Assembly (NCBI RefSeq): GCF_014905175.1
Contig: NW_025220590.1
Span: forward strand, 1 to 64,000
From: Aphidius gifuensis
Lineage: Eukaryota > Arthropoda > Insecta > Hymenoptera > Braconidae
DNA length: 64,000 nucleotides
Direction of reading: 5' to 3'
In this document: positions 57,001 through 64,000 of the stretch, in pieces
Layout of the letters: each line of letters opens with the position of its first letter
Position numbering within the stretch: position 1 is the first letter of the stretch
Program-made: the position numbers and the translations under genes
The notes under the pieces: generated by a model
The model's input: only the letters and a program-made list of their open reading frames with translations
Told to the model about the DNA's origin: nothing
Database searches by the model: none

Positions 57001-59940
57001 CCCCAAATATTTAATTAATTAAATTATTATTTATTTGTACTAATTATTGTTGACAAAGGACTTTTAATTCCCAAATATTTAAATAAATTAAATTATTATT
57101 TATTTATAACAATTATTGTCGCAAAGGAATTTTAATCCCTCAAATATTTAAATTGAATAAATTGTTTTTTTTTTTTTTTATTAATTAACTTATTGTTAAT
57201 GTGTGTATAGTAATTATTAAAAAGGGGAGATAAATTCTTAAGATTAATTTTGATTGGCTATTATCCATATATGGTTAAATACTGTTGTATAAGGGAATTA
57301 AATCTTAAATATTTAAACCAAATAATTTGTCATTAATGTATGCGTACTTGACAACGTAAAATAAATTTGGATGTTTGAATTAATGGCTTTTATTTTTACT
57401 GTAAAGAAATTAAATAAATTCCAAGTCTTCCAGTATTAGTGATTGCGTGCTAATTATTAGAAATTTAAAATAATTTCCCAATATTTGAAACCATTGATTT
57501 GTTATTGATGTATGCGCGTTAATTGTTATTAAAGGACAATAAATCCCGCGTATTTAGATCTATCAATTTGATATTAATGTGTGTGCATTAATTATTGAAA
57601 TAAGAGAATAAATTCCAAATGTTTAAATAAATTTATTAATTATTATTAATTGCTTAAAACGGACAATAAATCCCACGTGTTTAAAATTCATTAATTTAGT
57701 ATTAATGTATACGCAATAATTAGCGCAATAGGAAAATAACTTCCAAATATTTAATTAAATTCATTTACTATTAAATTACGCATATTAATTGTTGAAAAAG
57801 GACTGTACATCTTATTTATTTGAATCCATTAATTTGATATTAATGTGTGTGTAATAATTATTGAAATACGAGAATAAATTCCAAATGTTTAAATGAATTT
57901 AATTATTATTATTAATTGCTTAAATCGGACAATAAATCCCACGTGTTTAAAATTCATTAATTTAGTATTAATGTATACGCAATGATTAGCGCAATAGGAA
58001 AATAACTTCCAAATATTTAATTAAATTCATTTACTATTAAATTACGCATATTAATTGTTGAAAAAGGACTATACATCTTATTTATTTAAATCCATTAATT
58101 TGATATTAATGTGTGTGTAATAATTATTGAAAAACGAGAATAAATTCCAAATGTTTAAATGAATTTATTTATTATTATTAATTGCTTAAAACGGACAATA
58201 AATCCCACGTGTTTAAATTCATTAATTTAGTATTAATGTATACGCAATAATTAGCGCAATAGGAAAATAACTTCCAAATATTTAATTAAATCCATTTACT
58301 ATTAAATTACGCATATTAATTGTTGAAAAAGGACTTTACGTCTTATTTATTTAAATCCATTAATTTGATATTAATTTGTGTGTAATAATTATTGAAATAC
58401 GAGAATAAATTCCAAATGTTTAAATGAATTTATTTAGTATTATTAATTGCTTAAAACGGACAATAAATCCCACGTGTTTAAAATTTATTAATTTAGTATT
58501 AATGTATACGCAATATTTAGCGCAATAGGAAAATAACTTCCAAATATTTAATTAAATTCATTTACTATTAAATTACGCATATTAATTGTTGAAAAAGGAC
58601 GATAAATCCCGCTTGTTTAAATTCATTAGTTTAGTATTAGTGTGTGTACAATAATTATTGGAATAGGAGAATAAATTCCAAATATTTAAATAAATTTATT
58701 TATTATTGTTAACTGTTTAAAACGGACAATAAATCCGCGTGTTCAAATTTATTAATTTAGTATTAATGTATGCGCAATAATTATCGCAATAGGAGAATGA
58801 ATTCCAAATATTTAATTAAATTTATTTACTATTAATTTACGCATATTAATTGTTGAAAAAGGACGATAAATTCCGCTTGTTTAAATTTATTAATTCAGTG
58901 TTAATGTGTGTGTAATAATTATCGCAATAGGAAAAATGAATTCCAAATATTTAATTAAATTCATTTACTATTAAATTACGCATATTAATTGTTGAAAAAG
59001 GACTATACATCTTATTTATTTAAATCCATTAATTTGATATTAATATGTGTGTAATAATTGTTGAAATAAGAGGATAATTTCCAAGTATTTAAATGAATTT
59101 ATTTATTATTTATGTATGCGTATTTAATTGTTGAAAAAGGGCAATAAATCTGGCTTATTAAAGTCCAATAATTTGATATTAATGTGTGTGTAATAATTGT
59201 TGAAATAAGAGAATAAATTCCAAATATTTAAATGAATTTATTTATTATTTATGTATGCGTATTTAATTGTTGAAAAAGGGCAATAAGTCTCGCTTATTAA
59301 AGTCCATCAATTTGGTATTAATGTGTGCGTAATAATTGTTGAAATAAGAGAATAAATTCCAAATATTTAAATGAATTTATTTATTATTTAATTATGCGTA
59401 TTTAATTGTTGAAAAAGGCTAATAAATCTCGCGTATTAAAATCCATTAATTTGATATTAATGTGTGCGTAATAATTGTTGAAATAAGAGAATAAATTCCA
59501 AATATTTAAATGAATTTATTTATTATTTATGTATACGTATTTAATTGTTGCAAAAGGGCAATAAGTCTCGCTTATTAAAATCCATTAATTTGATATTAAT
59601 GTTTGCGTGATAATTGTTGAAATAAGAGAATAAAGTCCAAATATTTAAATGAATTTATTTATTATTCATGTATGCGTATTTAATTGTTGAAAAAGGCCAA
59701 TAAATCTCAATTTATTTAGACCAGTTAAATTATTATTCAATTTTTGTTGCAACGAGAAATTAAATCCCCAAATATTCAATTAACGTAAATTCTTATTTAT
59801 TCATAATAATTATTGTTGAAAAAGGGACTTTAATCATCCAAATATTTAAATAAATTAAATTATTATTTATTTATAATAATTCTTGTTGAAAAGGGGTTTT
59901 AATCCTTTGAATCTTTAAATAAATTAAATTATTATCTAAC
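57000..59940. repeat. Dimeric satellite, ~133-bp half-units, 265-266-bp period
   Basis: TAGCGCAATAGGAAAATAAC recurs at 57721, 57987, 58252 and 58518, a period of 265-266 bp. Within each period two related halves alternate (AATTCCAAATGTTTAAATGA and CTTCCAAATATTTAATTAAA). From about 59050 the array becomes a single unit of about 137-140 bp (TTGTTGAAATAAGAGAATAA), and both ends (57000-57500, 59740-59940) are diverged. Non-coding. Confidence 0.88.
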
Positions 59941-60057
59941 ATGGAGTCAGATTTCAATTTGATAACTATTATGTTCGTTCGTACTTACTTACGTAGTTTG
60001 TTTGTTACTTATTATCATTTGTTAATTGTTTATATAAGATCAAGATTATTTATTGTT

Positions 60058-61926
60058 ACTAAATACTACATAGAGATAAACTATTTATTTAACTATAAGT
60101 ATGTTCAGACAACTTAATCCTAAGATTAGTCATGCAACTTTTCTCATGCTTTATTTTATTTTATTTTATTTTATTTCTCTCTTTTCTCTTTTTTTTTTTT
60201 TATTCGTTGGGCCCGGTTATCGGTTTAGGTTAAAGGGGGGTACTTTTATCTTATGGGAATAAACATTAAAATTGGGGAAAAACCCAGTAACACCACAGGT
60301 AGCTACATAGAAAGACAAAAAGGATCCGGAAACATTTAAAAAAAATAAAATTTTAATGTTTCTTCGAGAAAAAAAAACGATTAAATTTTATTGCCAACGG
60401 CCTTGTTGAGTTGTGCAATTTTTCTTTATTTTATTTATTGTATTTTATTTTATGTATTTTTCCCTTTTTTTTTTTTTTAAAAGCGTACCAAATTTTTACC
60501 TTAACATATTAAATAATGAAAAATATTATATTTATGTATATCATATCAAAATATATAATATTTATAATATTAGATTATTATTTTTTATTTTATTTCATCT
60601 ATTATTATTTATTTTTAAGCACTCAAAATAAATTATTTTATATTGACATTTATATTCTACTTTGACTTATATTTGAAAAAATTCATTATATATATATATA
60701 CAATATACATTATATGTATATAAAACACATTTTTAAACATGCCTGCAATTTGCCGCCAATCCTAAGCCTGGAAAATTAAATTTAATTCTAAAAAAAAAAT
60801 AAATTTTATTGCCAACGGCCTTGGCTGCAATAGTACCGCCCCTTTAACGAATTTAGATTTTTTGGCCTTAATCCTTTTTTAAACGAACTCGGTACCAGCC
60901 CTTGGGAAAAACAATTTATTTGCCGCCCTTAATCCTTTTTATTTTATTTATTTATTTTATTTTATCTCTCTTTTTTTTTCTTTTTTTTTTAAACAAAACG
61001 TGTTAAATTTTACCTTAAAAACGCGACAAAAAAAAACTTTACATTTTCTTTCCCTTAACAAAATTATTTATTTTGCCGACAAAAGAGACGCCGCGTTAGA
61101 TTTTACCCCCTAAAAAAAATTAATTTGAACTTATCTATTTTATTTTTCGCGCAACAAAAAAAATTTTTTCTTCTCCGAATTTTCCCGCGCGCGTAATTAA
61201 TTTTCTCGGCCTAATTCTACCCTCCGCGTACGCGTTTTATCGTCTTGAAACCGGACGAGCCCCCATGAAATATCGTAGCCGAATTATTTATTAGACAATC
61301 AATATTGCCCTTTAAAATAATCCAACTTGATATGTAATTAATTTAACCCTGTTTATCCTGCGCGGCTATGGCGCATAAGAAAGGTAGGGAGACGAATTTG
61401 CGTAATGTCGGGAGAGGTAAAAATGAACCTGAAAAATACGCGAAAATATAACACAATAATACGGTAGAAATAATTTCAAATAACACTTGTAAATTCGGTA
61501 AAAGTCGGAGCACAATTTATTTATAAATTACCCTGTTGCTATTACATGAAAATGCTATACAAAAACAATTATTAAATATGTAACCCAATTCGATTTTACT
61601 CGCGCGTCGCGTCGAAAAGAGAGAACCTAAAGCCATGTGGTCGTGACGGAGTCAGAGACAGAGAAATATTAAAATTGCGAATAACCCGAATAATAATTAA
61701 ATTATGACGGCCGAAATACAAGCGACGGGATTGAGAAGCAATCCAGTCGATTAATTAAGCAAGTCACTGACTCTACATTGACGCTACGATGACGCTTGGC
61801 TTTTACATTATTAATATTTTTACACTTGTCATAAATTCACAGAACAAACACTGAACAAAATTTATTTAAAGGAAGGTACTTACATTGATTGTCGGTGATT
61901 TAATCTAGCAATCTAGTGACGGCGTG
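60058..61926. repeat. Distant copy of 30250-31705
   Basis: From CTAAATACTACATAGAG to CTAGTGACGGCGTG the sequence is almost identical to 30250-31705, including the same junction between copy 2, its spacer and copy 3. Only the left part of the 30-kb block is lacking. A 396-bp segment (60503-60898) has been inserted relative to the first copy. Near-identity, homopolymers included, implies a very recent duplication or an assembly effect. The frame at 60413-60631 is an artefact. Confidence 0.92.
60503..60898. repeat. Insertion within the duplicate
   Basis: AT-rich sequence with TTGCCGCCAATCCTAAGCCT, resembling the Helitron 1 tail at 24418 (CTGCCAGTCCTAAGCCTGG), and a second copy of TTTTATTGCCAACGGCCTT from the flanking unit. 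It may be a small Helitron-like or rearranged insertion. No clear ends. Confidence 0.5.
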
Positions 61927-62002
61927 TACCTAGGCTTGACCTCGGAGACGCTCGCAAAATTGACAGGTTGGCTTGGTTACAATATCGCTAGTAATGATGT
62001 AC

Positions 62003-62033
<31 letters not shown>

Positions 62034-62527
62034 TTAGGGTGGCCGTTATTTTTTTTTTTTTCGAAAAATTCTGCTCCTAGGGGTTTTTTTTTCTTTAATC
62101 CGTGAAAAAAAAATATACGCAAAATTTTAAAGCTTTATCTCAACTCTAACCCGTGCCGCTGGAATATTGATTTTTGCATTTGAAATAACATTGCATTCTT
62201 GTGATTTTCAATTTTTTTTTTCTGGAGGTCGTAAAAAAAATCGGAGAAATATGAAATTTGCGGTGTTGAACTTAAGAATTAATGCACTTTAAACTAGGAA
62301 TTCTCAAACTGCTGGATCGTATATTTTGCGCTTGCCCATAGACGTTATCCAGTGATTTTTTCTGATTTCACACAAAAATGACGGTTTTTTCCATTAAAAT
62401 GGTTTATACGAACTGTAATCACGTTTTTTCTATTAATTTGAAATAAACTACTCGAAATTATGGTAAAAGTAATATTCCGTAAAACATTCTACAGAAAAAA
62501 TTGTGATCCATTATTTTAACAGCAAAA
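61927..62527. other. AT-rich DNA with a GGGTGGCCGTTATT motif
   Basis: After an (AT)n run, TTAGGGTGGCCGTTATTTTT near 62034 looks like the end of a common insect non-autonomous DNA element, but I do not see the matching end. No coding content. Confidence 0.35.
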
Positions 62528-63528
62528 CCCTGGTGAAAATATTTCTCCGCGATTTCTCCTGAATTTCTCCGCGATTACTCCGAATTTCTCCTCATTTACT
62601 CCGAATTTGTCCGTGATTACTCCGAATTTCTCCCGAATTGACCCATGAAATTTTTTTCCGAATTTTCTCCGGATCGACTTGGGTAGAGAAACGTTCGGAA
62701 ATATTTTTCCACGATGAGAATACGCGGAGAAACATGTGAAAAAGAAAATTTACCGCGGAGAAATTTTTTACGAATTTTCTCCGAATCGATTTGGGCGGAG
62801 AAACGTTCGGAAATATTTTTCCGCGATAAAAGTACGCGGAGAAACGTGTGGAAAAAAAAAAATTATCACAGAGAAATTCTTCCGAAATCAACGACGAGGA
62901 GAAATTTTTCCACTTATTTTCCCACATTCATCAATTTGATGAAACGATCACGGGAGTTTTGTAGACCAAGTACCTCAGGTATATCAACTTTTTTGAAAAA
63001 AAGTGTCTTCGAATTTTCATTTTTTTCAAAAAAAATAAACATCATTATGCTTTGCGTTATGTAACAATTAATAATTAGTCATTCTTTTTTTAAATAATTG
63101 AAAATTAAAAAAGTTGGAAAAAAATTGAACAAATGGTGGAGAAAGTTGGAGAAAGGGTGGAGAGATTCGTCTGCCATTTCTCCAACTGTGTGAAAAAAAA
63201 ATTTTACTGCTAAGAAATTTTTTCTAAAATCAACGAAGAAGAGAAATTTTTCTTTCGTTTCTCCGAATCAACTTGGGTAAGAGAACATTCGGAAATATTT
63301 CTACGCGAAAAAAAATACACGCGGAGAAACATGTGAAAAAAATAATTTTACCGCGGGGAAATTCTTCCGAAATCAACGACGAGGAGAAAATTTTTCCACT
63401 CATTTCTCCGCATGGGTCAATTTGGGAGAAATTCGGAGTAATCGCGGAGAAATTCGGAGTAACCGCGGAGAAATTCGGAGTAATCACGGAGAAATTCGGA
63501 AAAATTCGGAGAAATATTTTCACCAGGG
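62528..63528. mobile_element. Foldback element with CCCTGGTGAAAATATTTCTC ends
   Basis: The ends at 62528 and 63528 are exact inverted copies over at least 24 bases. Both arms are arrays of CTCCGAATTTCTCCGCGATT-type units, with mirrored blocks around CGACTTGGGTAGAGAAACGT (62671) and CAACTTGGGTAAGAGAACAT (63268). There is no transposase. The short reciprocal frames on both strands are by-products of the repeat. The target duplication is unclear (AAA on both sides). Confidence 0.8.
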
Positions 63529-63540
63529 AAATATCAAAAG

Positions 63541-63960
63541 AATAGCAGTAGCTAAGAAAAACATGTTTCTAAGAAATTAATGTTGCAACAAACATAATTA
63601 TTTTGGCTACATTAATTCCTTAGCTCCATTTTTTCCTAGGTCCTGCTTGTCCTTGAGATTTTCATATATTAAATAAATAAAATACATGTAATTGTATTTT
63701 TAAAAAATACAAATGTCAAAAGACAAGCAGTAGCTAAGGAAAAGATGTAGCTAAGGAATTACTTAAGCCAAGAAAAGTATGTTTGTAGCATTATTAATTC
63801 CTTGGCCACAGCTTTTCTGTAGCTACCGCTTTTCTTCGGACATTTTTGTTTTTGAAATAATCAATCACATGTATTTTATTTATTAAATAAATAAAAATCT
63901 CAAGGACAAGCAGAAGCTGAGGAAAGAAAGGACTTACTTGTTCTCGGATTTTTCATTTAT
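63541..63960. repeat. Palindromic TAGCTAAGGAAAAG repeat cluster
   Basis: GTAGCTAAGGAAAAGATGTAG and its complement (CTTTTCTGTAGCTACCGCTT) face each other around 63720-63840. A second inverted pair with TCCTGCTTGTCCTTGAGATT lies at 63641-63700 and 63865-63920. It is the same motif family as 8740-9535. The right side runs to the window edge. Confidence 0.7.
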
Positions 63961-64000
63961 CCTTATATAAAAAGGACAGTTGTCATCGATCTTCCTAAGA

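Noticed and set aside
62592..63545. Overlapping ORFs of 67-116 codons on both strands
   Set aside because: All arise from the CTCCG-unit foldback arms. No consistent start or family.

Overview
The window is about three-quarters A+T, has no operon-like gene packing, and contains introns with GT-AG signals, so it is eukaryotic. The retrotransposon families, Helitrons, a BEN-like gene, a captured F-box gene and a chuvirus-like glycoprotein all suggest an insect. A parasitoid hymenopteran is plausible, but nothing here proves it. Almost nothing resembles a resident single-copy host gene. The region is repeat-dense heterochromatin-like DNA made of nested transposons, satellite arrays and relics of a retrovirus-like element.

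Layout, left to right. 1-4.1 kb: AT-rich DNA with an LTR relic and a 378-bp tandem repeat. 4.1-13 kb: a rearranged Gypsy-type locus. It has a full LTR with a tRNA-Leu primer site on the left, a tRNA-Tyr-primed gag/protease/RT/RNase H remnant in the middle, and an inverted, truncated copy of the same LTR on the right. The same 4 bases flank both outer ends. A related solo LTR with its own 4-bp target duplication follows at 13.3-14.2 kb. 14.4-15.5 kb: a small three-exon BEN-like gene with a frameshift. 16.0-20.5 kb: a satellite of about 141 bp per unit, then a 24-bp minisatellite. 20.9-24.5 kb: a decayed Helitron (Rep-helicase) with its 3' hairpin and CTAG end. 25.9-28.3 kb: a second Helitron on the minus strand carrying an F-box gene fragment that still has its intron. 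28.1-31.7 kb: a tandemly duplicated unit of about 1.37 kb, part of which recurs at 60.1-61.9 kb.

32.4-40.1 kb: a young non-autonomous LTR element (LTRs 657/658 bp, TSD AATG, tRNA-Leu primer site, polypurine tract). Its ORF is split by a 4,277-bp hAT-like DNA transposon with 8-bp target duplications, terminal repeats of roughly 360 bp, and a five-exon transposase gene that reads as 750 intact codons when spliced. 40.6-50.5 kb, all minus strand: a retrovirus-like locus with a Gag bearing seven CCHC knuckles and a -1-frame retropepsin. The retropepsin joins, after one stop, directly to a chuvirus-like glycoprotein remnant, with no RT, RNase H or integrase. After it come one unknown ORF and two paralogous cysteine-rich proteins that I do not recognise. 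These share a module C-x2-C-x31/32-C-x2-C-x12-C-x2-C.

50.7-64 kb: non-coding repeats. These are a hAT MITE, a 2.7-kb foldback, tandem units containing a tRNA B-box/T-arm, further satellites of about 82 bp and 266 bp, the distant duplicate of the 30-kb block, and foldback elements rich in CTCCG motifs.
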